From Dehalococcoidia bacterium (lineage in GTDB: Bacteria > Chloroflexota > Dehalococcoidia > Bin125): a stretch of 64,000 bases of DNA. The stretch is taken from positions 62,001-126,000 of the forward strand of contig JAJDTU010000002.1 in NCBI GenBank assembly GCA_022826965.1, written 5' to 3'. A program made the translations under genes and the position numbers. Positions within the stretch are counted from its first letter, which is position 1; every line of letters begins with the position of its first letter. Positions 14,973 through 23,559 of the stretch are shown piece by piece. Under the pieces are notes generated by a model. The model was not told the origin of the DNA and did not search any database. It was given only the letters and a program-made list of their open reading frames with translations.

Positions 14973-15689
14973 CTACGCCAGCAACTGCCGACTGAGGTCG
15001 GCGAAGTCGGTCGCGTTGACCGTGAACGACGGATCCGGCGACATGTCGGGATCGTTGCCCTCCCCCCGCTCGGTCGCGACCGGCACATATGCCGTCGGCA
15101 TCCCGGCCCGGGCCGCCGCCTGCAGGTCGCCCTTGTGCGCGGCGCACATCATCACCTCGGAGATGTCCAGACCCAGGTACTTCGCCGAGGCGTGATAGGC
15201 CTCCGGCTCCGGCTTGTAGTGACCGAGGAACTCGCAGGACAGAATCCCGTCCCAGCTGATTCCGTTGTGCTTGCTGCAGTCGACCGCAATCGCCCACGAC
15301 ATCACGGTCAACACCGTCACCTTGTACCGCGAACGCAGCGCCTCCAGGCACTCCGCCGATCCCGGCCATGCGTTCATCCGATGCCACACCGTGTTCAGTT
15401 CGTCGCGTTCGCTCGGGCTGAGCTTGAGCTGCGGATGCGCCTCCATCACCTCGTCGAGCACGCGGCGATGCAACTGGTCGGCATTGAGCCAGGGCAGATC
15501 TCCGCGACGCACCAGCTGCAGCCGCTTGAACATCGTGAACCGCCACATGTTCGTGAACGCTGCCGCGTCCAGTTCGACACCCTGCGCCTCCGCGATCGCC
15601 GAGACCTCGCCCTTGATCGTGTGATGCCAGTCGAAGATCGTGCCGCCGATGTCCCAGGCCAGCGCCTTCACGTTGCTCAGATCGCTCAT
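14973..15689 (-). CDS. HAD-superfamily hydrolase, (S)-2-haloacid dehalogenase-like
   Basis: A 238-residue hydrolase. The nucleophile motif DIGGT starts at Asp-13; a lysine-containing SCEFLGHYKPEPEAY stretch is the third motif, and MMCAAHKGDLQAAARAG near the C-terminus holds the acidic motif. The spacing matches L-2-haloacid dehalogenases (haloacid to hydroxyacid), but many relatives are general phosphatases or of unknown substrate. The ATG at 15689 is chosen because it has GGAG 8 bases upstream. The LLM gene upstream is on the same strand, 30 bases away. Confidence 0.8.
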   Translation of the reverse strand: MSDLSNVKALAWDIGGTIFDWHHTIKGEVSAIAEAQGVELDAAAFTNMWRFTMFKRLQLVRRGDLPWLNADQLHRRVLDEVMEAHPQLKLSPSERDELNTVWHRMNAWPGSAECLEALRSRYKVTVLTVMSWAIAVDCSKHNGISWDGILSCEFLGHYKPEPEAYHASAKYLGLDISEVMMCAAHKGDLQAAARAGMPTAYVPVATERGEGNDPDMSPDPSFTVNATDFADLSRQLLA

Positions 15690-15719
15690 GTCCAACTCCA
15701 GTTCCACTTCACCAATCGC

Positions 15720-16787
15720 TCAGGAAATCGAGGCTAACCGCTCTCGCACCCTCGGCAGAATCTCACGCGCGACCCGCACGGTGTAGCCGTCCTCCGCATC
15801 GTCGGGCGCGGGCGGATTGGGAATCGGATGCAGCACGACATGCTCAAACTCGATCCCATACGACGCCGCTTCGGTCAGCACGCCAACGATCTGCCCCGTG
15901 ACATCATCCGCCGTGCCCCGAACGCAGAAAGCATCCGCGTGCGCCTCGGACAGGAAGTCAACCGCGCGCCCGGCCTTGAGCAGGTCGGGATCGTGATGGA
16001 AGTCCGGCCAGACCCCGGTTTCGTGCTTCAGCGCTTCAGGATCCGGCCCATCCCATGTCAGCCCGGACGGCTCGAACAGCATCGGCGAGTACTCGTAGTA
16101 ACCCGCCGCCATCGCCTTGCCCATCGTCAACGCTTCATCCGGGTCGTCGACCAGCACCGTGTGGAAAATAATCCCGAGCGGGATCGAACGCGGATCTCGA
16201 CCGGCGTCCGCGGCCCCCTTGCGAATCGTGCGCACTGTCTCGGCAATCGTCGCCTGATCAGTCCCGACCCGCATGAACACGCCGTCGGCGACACGACCGC
16301 CCATCTCCAGTGTGCGCGGTCCCCCGGCAGTCAGCCACACAGGTACGGGACGGTGGAACGGCAGGTACGACGGACGCTCCGCCCCCACTTCCACTTCCTC
16401 GCCCGCCAGCAATCGCCGAATCAGGACGATCGCGTCTTCCATCTCGACCACCCGCGCCGGTCGCAACCCGCTCAGTCGCACCGCGGTGTCCCCGGCGCCG
16501 ATGCCCAGGGAGACCCGTCCGGGCGCAAGTTCGTCGATGGTCGCGATCGACGACGCCGTCACCGACGGATGCCGCGTGATCGGGTTAACGATCAACGTCC
16601 CGATCTGAATCGACTCCGTCGCTTGCGCCGCTGCCGCCAGCAGCACGTAGGTGTCGCGACGCCGCAACTGCGAGTCGGGCAACCAGGCGCAGTCCCAGCC
16701 CAGTGACTCAATCCGCGCTACGTCAACGGCGAAATGCGCAGGAGATTCCGCATCCTGCCGGTTGATGCCGAACTTCGGAACCTGCAC
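15720..16787 (-). CDS. LLM-class (F420- or FMN-dependent) oxidoreductase
   Basis: A 355-residue luciferase-like TIM-barrel protein beginning MQVPKFGINRQDAESP. It carries LGIGAGDTAVRLSGLRPARV after strand 4 and VWLTAGGPRTLEMGGRVADGVFM, segments typical of 5,10-methylenetetrahydromethanopterin reductase-like F420 enzymes. F420 dependence is inferred from the family. It ends 30 bases before the HAD gene and begins 6 bases after the D-aminoacylase stop, so the three form an operon. Confidence 0.8.
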   Translation of the reverse strand: MQVPKFGINRQDAESPAHFAVDVARIESLGWDCAWLPDSQLRRRDTYVLLAAAAQATESIQIGTLIVNPITRHPSVTASSIATIDELAPGRVSLGIGAGDTAVRLSGLRPARVVEMEDAIVLIRRLLAGEEVEVGAERPSYLPFHRPVPVWLTAGGPRTLEMGGRVADGVFMRVGTDQATIAETVRTIRKGAADAGRDPRSIPLGIIFHTVLVDDPDEALTMGKAMAAGYYEYSPMLFEPSGLTWDGPDPEALKHETGVWPDFHHDPDLLKAGRAVDFLSEAHADAFCVRGTADDVTGQIVGVLTEAASYGIEFEHVVLHPIPNPPAPDDAEDGYTVRVAREILPRVRERLASIS

Positions 16788-16793
16788 TACCGT

Positions 16794-18503
16794 CTAGACC
16801 GAAGTCAGCACCTGGCCCGTGGTGACACCGGTCGGCTCGCCGTCGCGCATCGTGATGCCTCCGTTGACGATCGACATGTGGTAACCCTTGGCCTTCTGCA
16901 CCAGACGGCGTTGACCGGCCGGCAGGTCGTGCTCGACTGTCGGTCGCTCCGGACCAACCGTGTCGAGGTCGAAGAGGATCATGTCGGCCTTGTAGCCACG
17001 ACGCAGCAGACCGCGATCGGGCAGCTCCCACGCTGTCGCCATGTCCCAGGTCAGATACTTGATGCCTTGCTCGAGCGTGACCTCGCCCGAGTTGCGCACC
17101 CAGTGCGAGAGCACGTGCGTTTGCAGCGACGAGTCCATGATCTGCGACACGTGCGCGCCCCCGTCCGAGAACGTGACCAGCGAACGCGGCTCCCGCATGA
17201 TCTCCAGCACCGTGTCCTGGTTCTCGTTAGCCAGCGGCACCATGTACAGCGTGTCCAGCGCCTGCTCGACGCCGACATCGATCATCGTCTTCACCGGATC
17301 TTCCTCGCGCTCACGCGCGACTTCGCCCAGCCGACGGTTCGGCGTGCCGTCGACGTGGTCGAGGATGAACACCCAGTCCCAGTCCGATGGCTTGCGAGCC
17401 TGCGCCGGCATCACCCGGGAGAAGTCCTCTTCCTCGGTGTTGGCAATGTGTACGAGCTGCTCTACGACATCAGGGTCCTGCAGCAGCGTCATCTGCTCGT
17501 CCAGCGGCAGCTTGCGGATGTCGCGCCACATCGAGAGCCGGTCGAACGGCATCTCGGTCCGCCATGACCAGTTCGTGCAGAGCTCGCGCGAGTGCGCCTG
17601 ACCGAACATTCGGCCGCCCTCGCCCGCTGCTTCCTGCGCCCGGTCGAAGAACCGCTTCCAGGTGCCCGGCTCGGCCCGACGGCTGTGCAGCGCCGGGAAG
17701 AACATCGGCCGGCCCGAGTCGATCGCCAGGTCACGGAAGCGACGCTCATAGTGGTTGGGGTCGTCGGGGTCCTGGCCCATCGTCGGCTCGCCGCTGATCT
17801 CCACCACGCCGCGATTGATCTCGCTGAGCGCCATGACTAGCTGCCGCACCTCAGCCCAGCTCGCCAACCGCGACGGCACCGGCGCGCCCTCGCGCGTCTT
17901 GTGCGCCGGAGAGCGAGTCGTCGAAAGACCCATCCCACCGGCCTGCACGCCCTCCTTGAGGATCTCGGCCATCTGGCCAATCTCCTCGTCCGAGGCCGGG
18001 TCCGTGAAGGCGCGCTCGCGCATCACGTACGTGCGCAGCGCCGTGTGTCCCACGTAGCCGCCGTAGTTGAGCCCCTTGGGCTTGTCCTGCAGGAACTGCA
18101 TGAACTCGGGGAACGTCTGCCAGGTCCAGTCGACCCCGACCCGCTGCGCCGCGGCCGGAATGTCCTCGACCGCCTCCAGCGTGCGCATCAGAATGTCCTG
18201 GTCGTCGGGATGGCAGGGCGCGAGCGTGAACCCGCAGTTGCCCATGATCACCGAGGTCACACCGTGGTAGCAACTCGAAGTCCCGTACGGGTCCCACGAA
18301 ATCTGCGCATCGAAGTGCGTGTGCCCGTCGATGAAACCCGGCGAGACAATCAGCCCGCGAGCATCAACCTCCTCCTTGCCCTTCTCCGCAATCCGCCCAA
18401 TCGAGGCGATCCGGTCGCCCTCGATCGCAATATCCGCCTGGTACCGAGGAGCCCCGGAACCATCCACAATGGTCCCGCCTCGGATCACGATGTCGTACGT
18501 CAT
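16794..18503 (-). CDS. N-acyl-D-amino-acid deacylase / D-aminoacylase-like amidohydrolase
   Basis: A 569-residue zinc amidohydrolase. The N-terminal beta-sandwich part MTYDIVIRGGTIVDGSG leads into PGFIDGHTHFDAQ with metal histidines 61 and 63. SVIMGNCGFTLAPC follows, the cysteine-containing segment typical of D-aminoacylases, and FSDGGAHVSQI supplies the late metal aspartate. Family enzymes hydrolyse N-acyl-D-amino acids or related amides. The length is at the upper end for the family (about 480-570). It leads the three-gene operon with the LLM and HAD genes. Confidence 0.85.
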   Translation of the reverse strand: MTYDIVIRGGTIVDGSGAPRYQADIAIEGDRIASIGRIAEKGKEEVDARGLIVSPGFIDGHTHFDAQISWDPYGTSSCYHGVTSVIMGNCGFTLAPCHPDDQDILMRTLEAVEDIPAAAQRVGVDWTWQTFPEFMQFLQDKPKGLNYGGYVGHTALRTYVMRERAFTDPASDEEIGQMAEILKEGVQAGGMGLSTTRSPAHKTREGAPVPSRLASWAEVRQLVMALSEINRGVVEISGEPTMGQDPDDPNHYERRFRDLAIDSGRPMFFPALHSRRAEPGTWKRFFDRAQEAAGEGGRMFGQAHSRELCTNWSWRTEMPFDRLSMWRDIRKLPLDEQMTLLQDPDVVEQLVHIANTEEEDFSRVMPAQARKPSDWDWVFILDHVDGTPNRRLGEVAREREEDPVKTMIDVGVEQALDTLYMVPLANENQDTVLEIMREPRSLVTFSDGGAHVSQIMDSSLQTHVLSHWVRNSGEVTLEQGIKYLTWDMATAWELPDRGLLRRGYKADMILFDLDTVGPERPTVEHDLPAGQRRLVQKAKGYHMSIVNGGITMRDGEPTGVTTGQVLTSV

Positions 18504-18601
18504 GCTCAGCTCAATTCAGAAGAACCTCAGGTTCCACCCATGCTAACCAATGCCGACCTCGAATTTTCTCCCCCCGGAGCGGTCACTCTTCCCCTCCCCC
18601 T

Positions 18602-18655
18602 TTCTCCCCCCGCAGAGCGGGGGGAGATGTCCCGTAGGGACAGAGGGGGCTCCCC
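18602..18655. repeat. Dispersed two-hairpin repeat, copy 1
   Basis: CTCCCCCCGC at 18604-18613 pairs with GCGGGGGGAG at 18617-18626. A second hairpin, TGTCCC/GGGACA at 18628-18642, follows, then GAGGGGGCTCCCC. Copy 2 at 60991-61045 has the same order with base-pair-preserving changes. It lies in the intergenic space between divergent genes. Confidence 0.7.
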
Positions 18656-18716
18656 GCCCGCCTCTCAGCTACCCTCCCCCACGACAGGAAGCCCACGCCA
18701 CACCGGATTCCCCACC

Positions 18717-19142
18717 ATGGTCAACCGCTCACCCTTAATCCTGCCCCCAGGCGCCGTCCCGACCGCGCCGACTCCGGCGCCCTCAGGCCCGCCGTTCGAC
18801 CGCAACTTCTTCGAGTCGGTCCTGCCCAGCGCCATTCAGTCCTACTGCTCGCAGGTCTCGTGCACGATGCCCCTGGTCCAGCTCTTCACCGCCGACGGCG
18901 CTCGCCACTACATCCGAGCCATCTCCGGCGTCACCGACCAGTGGGTCGCCCTGCACACCCAGGAAGAACTGAACGAGCAGCCGGTCCAGGTCTTTATCCC
19001 CTACGCCACCGTCATCCGAGTCGAAATCCACCCCGACCTCAGCCCGGACCTCCGCCGCTTCGGCTTCCTCACCGACGCAACCCCCGAATCAACAGCCCAG
19101 ATCGCCGCTACGGCTGAGGATGACGCGGCTCGTAGAGCATAA
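18717..19142 (+). CDS. Conserved hypothetical protein
   Basis: A 141-residue soluble protein with an N-terminal proline-rich tail (PPGAVPTAPTPAPSGPP), then FFESVLPSAIQSYCSQVSC, LVQLFTADGARHYIRAISGVTDQWVALHT and a C-terminal helix. The core resembles a small domain seen in uncharacterised proteins of environmental Chloroflexota-like genomes (my impression, unverified). The frame stays open far upstream, but the sequence before 18717 is antisense to the D-aminoacylase and contains the dispersed repeat, so I start at the ATG at 18717. Confidence 0.6.
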   Translation: MVNRSPLILPPGAVPTAPTPAPSGPPFDRNFFESVLPSAIQSYCSQVSCTMPLVQLFTADGARHYIRAISGVTDQWVALHTQEELNEQPVQVFIPYATVIRVEIHPDLSPDLRRFGFLTDATPESTAQIAATAEDDAARRA

Positions 19143-19697
19143 CCTCGACTCCCCCGGGAAACTCGAACGTCGCCGGTCACCAATCGGCGCGTCGGAACCT
19201 GGTAACGTAACCGCTCTAACACCTCGCATCGCACATGCGTGCTACGATGTCGAGATGAAGCGGCTCACACCCGATCCGGAGCTCTACCGACCGGACGACT
19301 TGGTCCGACCTCCCTCAACCGCGGACGAACACGCTGCGATGCCTCGCGTCCCGAACACGCGGCCGCATCGGCCGACCCTCACCGCCGTGCCCCTCCGCGG
19401 GCGCCACAACTCGACCATCCCGCATCGAAAACCAACCAAAATTGATCAAAATTGACCACCCCGAACGCACGATCCCCAGCGCTCAGCAGGATATCCGCCG
19501 AAACGCGCCCGAGATTTCTTTTTCGCCGCGAAGGTCACTCGTCGACACGTGAAACATTCGCCGGACCCGGAACGCAGCCGAACAAAACCGAACACCGCCG
19601 AACGCCCGAACGCATCACGTTCAGCGCTCAGCGGGAGTTGCGCGTTCGGCGACCCGAATTTCTTCCTCGGCCGAACGCGGAGCGAGAACCGACCAAC
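19143..19697. other. Intergenic region with imperfect direct repeats; no convincing gene
   Basis: A 555-base gap. A 66-codon frame from an ATG at 19255 (MKRLTPDPELYRPDDLVRPP...) ends at 19455, but it has no ribosome site and looks like low-complexity GC-rich noise. Two stretches of about 74 bases, 19460-19533 and 19606-19680, are imperfect direct repeats. Both contain CCGAACGCA, CAGCGCTCAGC and a CCGA(G/A)(A)TTTCTT core. Between them several CCGAAC words recur. The origin is unknown. Confidence 0.5.
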
Positions 19698-20726
19698 CTA
19701 CAGCGAGTGGTCCTCGTGCGGCGTGACCATGATCTTGCAGTGCTCCTCGGGATCGCCCAGGGTCTCGAACGCCCCCTCGACGCCGTCCAGGCCGACCCTG
19801 CCGGTCACGATCGGTCCGGGCTGAATGCCGCCCGCGGTGATCGTGTCGAGCGTCTCCGCGTATTCCTGCGGGGTATAGCCGAGCACGAACTGGAGCTGGA
19901 TCTCCTTCTCGATCCCGGCCATCGGGACGATCGTGTCCTCCTGCATGCAGACGCCGACGATGACGAGGCGGCCCCCGCGCGCGGGAGCTTCCTTCATCAG
20001 CAGCGCAATCGTGCCCTGCACGCCGATCGCGTCGAACATCACGACCTCGGCGCCGGGTGTGTAGCCGCGCTGCTCGAGCGCAGCCATCGGCGGATCCTCG
20101 CGCGGGTCAACCACGACGTCGGCGCCCATGATCCCGGCCAACTCCCGGCGGCGCGGCGAGAAGTCGGAGGCGACGATCGTGCCCGCACCCTCGCTGCACA
20201 GGCTGGCGATCGTGGCCAATCCGACCGGTCCGCAGCCGTAGACGACCGTCGGTTCCCCGCCGCTAATCTTGCCCATCCGCACCGCGTGCATCCCGACCGC
20301 CATCGGCTCGGTCGTCGCCGCGTGCTCGGTCTCGACGCTGTCCGCGACCGGCAGCAGCATCGACGCATCCAGCACCATGTACTCGCTGTAGCCGCCGGGA
20401 TAATCGTTGCTGTATGCGCCGCGACTCGGCACCGACGTCACACGATCGCCGATCCCGACCGGACCCGTCGTGTTCGGTCCATACGCCACGACCTCAACGC
20501 AGAATTCATGGCCCATGATGATGTCGCGGTTCAGGTCGGGCGCGAAACGTCCGTTGCCGGAATCCATCGAACCCTTGACGATGTCCGGTCCAAACCTGAC
20601 GAAATGCAGATCGGAGCCGCAGATGCCGCAGGCCAGCACCTTGACCAACGCCTCCCCCTCAGCCGGCTCAGGCTGCGGTACCTCCGCAACCCTCAGTTGT
20701 CCGTTTCTAGATGCGACGGCGCGCAT
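19698..20726 (-). CDS. Zinc-dependent alcohol dehydrogenase, threonine/sorbitol dehydrogenase-like
   Basis: A 342-residue medium-chain dehydrogenase. CGICGSDLHF contains the catalytic zinc cysteine, IMGHEF the histidine/glutamate pair, and VYGCGPVGLATIA the Rossmann loop. The usual four-cysteine structural zinc loop is absent; its place is taken by SRGAYSNDYPGG. The substrate is unknown. It is transcribed alone, away from the low-GC gene at 20952. Confidence 0.85.
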   Translation of the reverse strand: MRAVASRNGQLRVAEVPQPEPAEGEALVKVLACGICGSDLHFVRFGPDIVKGSMDSGNGRFAPDLNRDIIMGHEFCVEVVAYGPNTTGPVGIGDRVTSVPSRGAYSNDYPGGYSEYMVLDASMLLPVADSVETEHAATTEPMAVGMHAVRMGKISGGEPTVVYGCGPVGLATIASLCSEGAGTIVASDFSPRRRELAGIMGADVVVDPREDPPMAALEQRGYTPGAEVVMFDAIGVQGTIALLMKEAPARGGRLVIVGVCMQEDTIVPMAGIEKEIQLQFVLGYTPQEYAETLDTITAGGIQPGPIVTGRVGLDGVEGAFETLGDPEEHCKIMVTPHEDHSL

Positions 20727-20882
20727 GGCATGCTCCTCTCGTCACCCAAAGGCACTCATTGCCATCAGAATAACGAGAAGGCATCGGCGCTCTCGCACCA
20801 TTCACCGCCGCGCATCGCCAACTGTGGCCCACATCACGCCACCTTCACCAAACCATTGGCACAACCGACGTCCGCAACGCGC

Positions 20883-20888
20883 TACAAT
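20883..20888 (+). promoter_or_regulatory. Possible -10 box upstream of the low-GC gene
   Basis: TACAAT at 20883-20888 is a near-consensus -10. The best -35 (TTGGCA, 20856-20861) is 21 bases away, longer than ideal. The predicted start is about 55 bases before the ATG at 20952. Confidence 0.3.
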
Positions 20889-20951
20889 GCACGACCACGC
20901 CAGCACTGCTACTTACCTGACGTCTTTCTCTGCGAGAGTGAGTAGGTACCG

Positions 20952-22118
20952 ATGAATGACCAGGAACCGTTCTACGGCGTCTTTAGTGATGATGCATCGA
21001 AGGTACAATTGCATACGATTGCAAACATGACGGAAGATGATTGTTTCGCCATCGCTCGGTCCACCGAGTTTATTGACTTCGTGCCCGGCGCTAAAATCAA
21101 CGCAGAGCTCGAGTTTCTCGTCAACCTGACAGGCGACGATGGTGTCTGGACTACTCGACCGGACACCACGTACTACAAGTTCGAGAGCAAGACAGACGCT
21201 GAGTTCATAATGCACCGCCTCATTGCCCTCCGGCAGGGCTCTGCTGACTTGGAGACACACGCGGCAGAGCTTCGATTGAGCATGACTCTTGTTGACTTGT
21301 ACACTGGCGGCAATATGAAACGGGCGGAATCGGTCGGTCCCAACGATGTTCTTAGACTCGAAAAGGTTCTTGTCAACCAAGAGGACGAAGACCCACTCAT
21401 CATGTATGCGATTACTGGGCTCAAGCCAAACCTCCTAGGGAGTGTCGAGAGGCAGTTTCTGTGCACAACCTCTTCCGTGAGCCCAGGCCAACCTGAGTGG
21501 ACTGACGACTTGGGCTCTGCGCGCTACTTCTTTTCGAAGCAACACGCTCTCGATTCAGCCCGATGGATAATGCTCCAAGGCTCAATCGGCTATCACAGAA
21601 TGGGGAATCCATTGGACACGTTGTACCAAGAGATAGCCGGAGGAAGGCCGATCGAACAATCTCGTTTGAGGCTAACTGACACCGAAGGAAGAGTGGCGTC
21701 CTTTTGCTTCTTTACTATCAAATCGAAGTCAATGAAGAAGACCAGCATAAGTCGCGACATTAGCGGAGTCGACGATAGTTTCTCAAGTTCTACTAACAGG
21801 GGCGATGCCGAGTTTGCGAGGTATATGCTGAATCAAAGAGCGGTTTATGTGAACCTTACTGTGATGTTCCAGAACGAAGACGTCCGGCGATTCAAGGTCG
21901 AATCGATGCCAAGACGAGCGGGACGATATCTTGTGACAGCCCGTGAGATCATCGATGGTTCAAAGCAGCTGGGTCATGAAGTGCAATTCGAGATTGACAA
22001 TGTCGCCGAGCGCTCCGATCTACCTAATATTGGCAGAGTGCTGATCAGCGGCGAGTGCGATGCAAACCTCCTTCTTGATCAAGCGACTGGTATTGTTCAC
22101 GACAGTGAGGAGGTTTGA
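20952..22118 (+). CDS. Hypothetical protein of low GC content, probably foreign
   Basis: A 388-residue soluble protein MNDQEPFYGVFSDDASKVQL... with no domain I recognise and no signal or membrane segment. It seems to contain two similar halves. Each has a stretch of the form (A)EFxxHRL or EFARYMLNQR followed by a strand (LRLSMTLVDLYT, VYVNLTVMFQNEDVRRF), so an internal duplication is possible. GC content is about 50%, well below its surroundings, and codon use is relaxed (many AGA, CTT and AAT codons), pointing to horizontal transfer. It reads directly into the CoA-transferase fragment gene, whose ATG lies one base after its stop. Confidence 0.6.
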   Translation: MNDQEPFYGVFSDDASKVQLHTIANMTEDDCFAIARSTEFIDFVPGAKINAELEFLVNLTGDDGVWTTRPDTTYYKFESKTDAEFIMHRLIALRQGSADLETHAAELRLSMTLVDLYTGGNMKRAESVGPNDVLRLEKVLVNQEDEDPLIMYAITGLKPNLLGSVERQFLCTTSSVSPGQPEWTDDLGSARYFFSKQHALDSARWIMLQGSIGYHRMGNPLDTLYQEIAGGRPIEQSRLRLTDTEGRVASFCFFTIKSKSMKKTSISRDISGVDDSFSSSTNRGDAEFARYMLNQRAVYVNLTVMFQNEDVRRFKVESMPRRAGRYLVTAREIIDGSKQLGHEVQFEIDNVAERSDLPNIGRVLISGECDANLLLDQATGIVHDSEEV

Positions 22119-22119
22119 G

Positions 22120-22482
22120 ATGGCCGAGTTCGACGCATTGCAACGCGCCTACAGAGCGACCGACGGCTGGGTCCACCTGGCCGTCACCACGGATGACGAG
22201 TGGCGACGCCTGCGAGACACCCTCGGCGAAGCCGCCCTCGCCGACCACATGTGGGACCACCACGAGCGTCATCCCGCCGACGGCGAGGCCTACCGGCCCG
22301 AGTTCCAGCTCCAGGTCGAGGACGACCCCCGCTTCGCCACCGCCGAACTCCGGCTGAAGCACGCCGCCGACCTGTCAACCGTGATCACCGAAGCCCTCCG
22401 CTTCCGCACGCAGAAAGAGTGGGTCGACCTCTTCGAAGCCAGGGGCGTCCCCCACGAAATCAAGACGCTGGCCGAAGCCTGA
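22120..22482 (+). CDS. Free-standing C-terminal fragment of a CaiB/BaiF (family III) CoA-transferase
   Basis: A 120-residue protein MAEFDALQRAYRATDGWVHL... corresponding to the small-domain and C-terminal part of family III CoA-transferases: YRATDGWVHLAV, then EDDPRFATAELRLKHAADL, then RTQKEWVDLFEARGVP. The catalytic aspartate domain and CoA-binding N-terminus (about 250 residues) are missing. A very good ribosome site (GAGGAGG) precedes the ATG and the frame is intact, so it may still be made. It is either a decayed gene or a fragment with a new role. The upstream neighbour is a low-GC foreign gene, so a recombination junction may have removed the rest. Confidence 0.6.
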   Translation: MAEFDALQRAYRATDGWVHLAVTTDDEWRRLRDTLGEAALADHMWDHHERHPADGEAYRPEFQLQVEDDPRFATAELRLKHAADLSTVITEALRFRTQKEWVDLFEARGVPHEIKTLAEA

Positions 22483-22494
22483 ACGGGGCATCAA

Positions 22495-22986
22495 GTGACA
22501 ACGCTGAGGACCTTCACGTCGGAACTGGCAGAGGTGAAGCTACGCGAGCTGATCATCTACCTCTGCGAGCGCCGAATCACAGCCCGCTCGTTCGGCACGA
22601 GCCAGCTCAACACCCTGCTCTGCCTGAGCGATTTCCTCCACTACCGCCGCCACGGCGAGTCAATCACCGGCGCCGAATACGTCGTCGCCGAACACGGTCC
22701 GTGGCTGGTTAAGTTCGAACTGCACCTGGACCCGCTGATCGACGACGGCAAAATCGTCATCCGGTCATCTGACCTGGGCGGATACACCCAGTACCGTCCC
22801 ATGGCCTTGGCCAGCGCCGACCTGTTCGGCTTCAACGGAGCAGAAATCGCCACGGCCGAGCAGGTCTTACGCGCCACCGAAGATCAGAGCGCGTCGGAAC
22901 TCGGCGACCTCGCCCACTCCCTCACCCGCTGGCGAAACGGCAGCCTCGGAGACCCGCTGCCCTACGAGCTGGCCCTGACCGAGTAG
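22495..22986 (+). CDS. Panacea-domain (DUF4065/SocA-like) protein
   Basis: A 163-residue protein with a GTG start and GGGG 6 bases upstream. LCLSDFLHYRRHGESITGAEYVVAEHGPW matches the core of Panacea/DUF4065 proteins, which serve as antitoxins or chaperone-like adaptors next to many different toxins. No obvious toxin is adjacent: upstream is the CoA-transferase fragment (12 bases away), downstream an aspartyl-protease-like gene. A toxin role for one of these neighbours cannot be excluded. Confidence 0.65.
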   Translation: MTTLRTFTSELAEVKLRELIIYLCERRITARSFGTSQLNTLLCLSDFLHYRRHGESITGAEYVVAEHGPWLVKFELHLDPLIDDGKIVIRSSDLGGYTQYRPMALASADLFGFNGAEIATAEQVLRATEDQSASELGDLAHSLTRWRNGSLGDPLPYELALTE

Positions 22987-23165
22987 TCGATCCTCGCCCT
23001 CATCAGCACGGACCAGAGAGGAGCAGGTGGGGCCACCCGGTATCGGAGCGGGTCTATCATGACCCTTGCCAGCCTGGCGATTCCGAGAGCGCTGACCAGA
23101 TGCTGCTTACCAGAGCCGAACCGGAATTGCAGGCGCGCTGGTTGCGTCTGCTCGAGGAGATGCCG

Positions 23166-23525
23166 ATGGGCGAGGTCCGTGTGCCGGTCAGGGTGACCAA
23201 TCCCTACGAACCGACGCGTTACTGGGACGGCACGTTCCTCGTCGACAGCGGGGCGACGAACTCCCACGTGCCTGCGCCAATCCTGGAGTCCATTGGCATT
23301 CAACCGACGGGCGCACGTGAGGTGTGGCTCGGGGACAATCGCTCCGTTCGTCGCCTGTTCAGCTTCGCCGGATTCACTGTTCTCGGCGAGACGGACTACG
23401 CGACGGTCTTCTTCGTTGACGACGATGTCGAGCCGATTCTGGGCCTGACTGTGCTGGAGTCACTGGGCCTCTTGATCGACCCGGCCCGCGAACGGCTGGT
23501 ACCACCCAGCGTGGTCTCCGACTAG
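23166..23525 (+). CDS. Retropepsin-like aspartyl protease family protein
   Basis: A 119-residue protein. FLVDSGATNSHVP near residue 27 is the active-site motif of clan AA aspartic proteases; VEPILGLTVLESLGLLID later is the conserved ILG segment. At this size it must dimerise to form an active site, like retropepsin. The ATG at 23166 is favoured by GAGGAG 6 bases before it; a frame from 23100 would add 22 residues. The function of these small prokaryotic proteins is not established. Confidence 0.65.
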   Translation: MGEVRVPVRVTNPYEPTRYWDGTFLVDSGATNSHVPAPILESIGIQPTGAREVWLGDNRSVRRLFSFAGFTVLGETDYATVFFVDDDVEPILGLTVLESLGLLIDPARERLVPPSVVSD

Positions 23526-23559
23526 CGTCACGACGTCGCTCGGACCAGCAAGTGGGACG

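Noticed and set aside
17901-18716. Long N-terminal extension of the hypothetical protein ending at 19142
   Set aside because: The extension is antisense to the D-aminoacylase and includes the two-hairpin repeat; only the part from 18717 looks coding.
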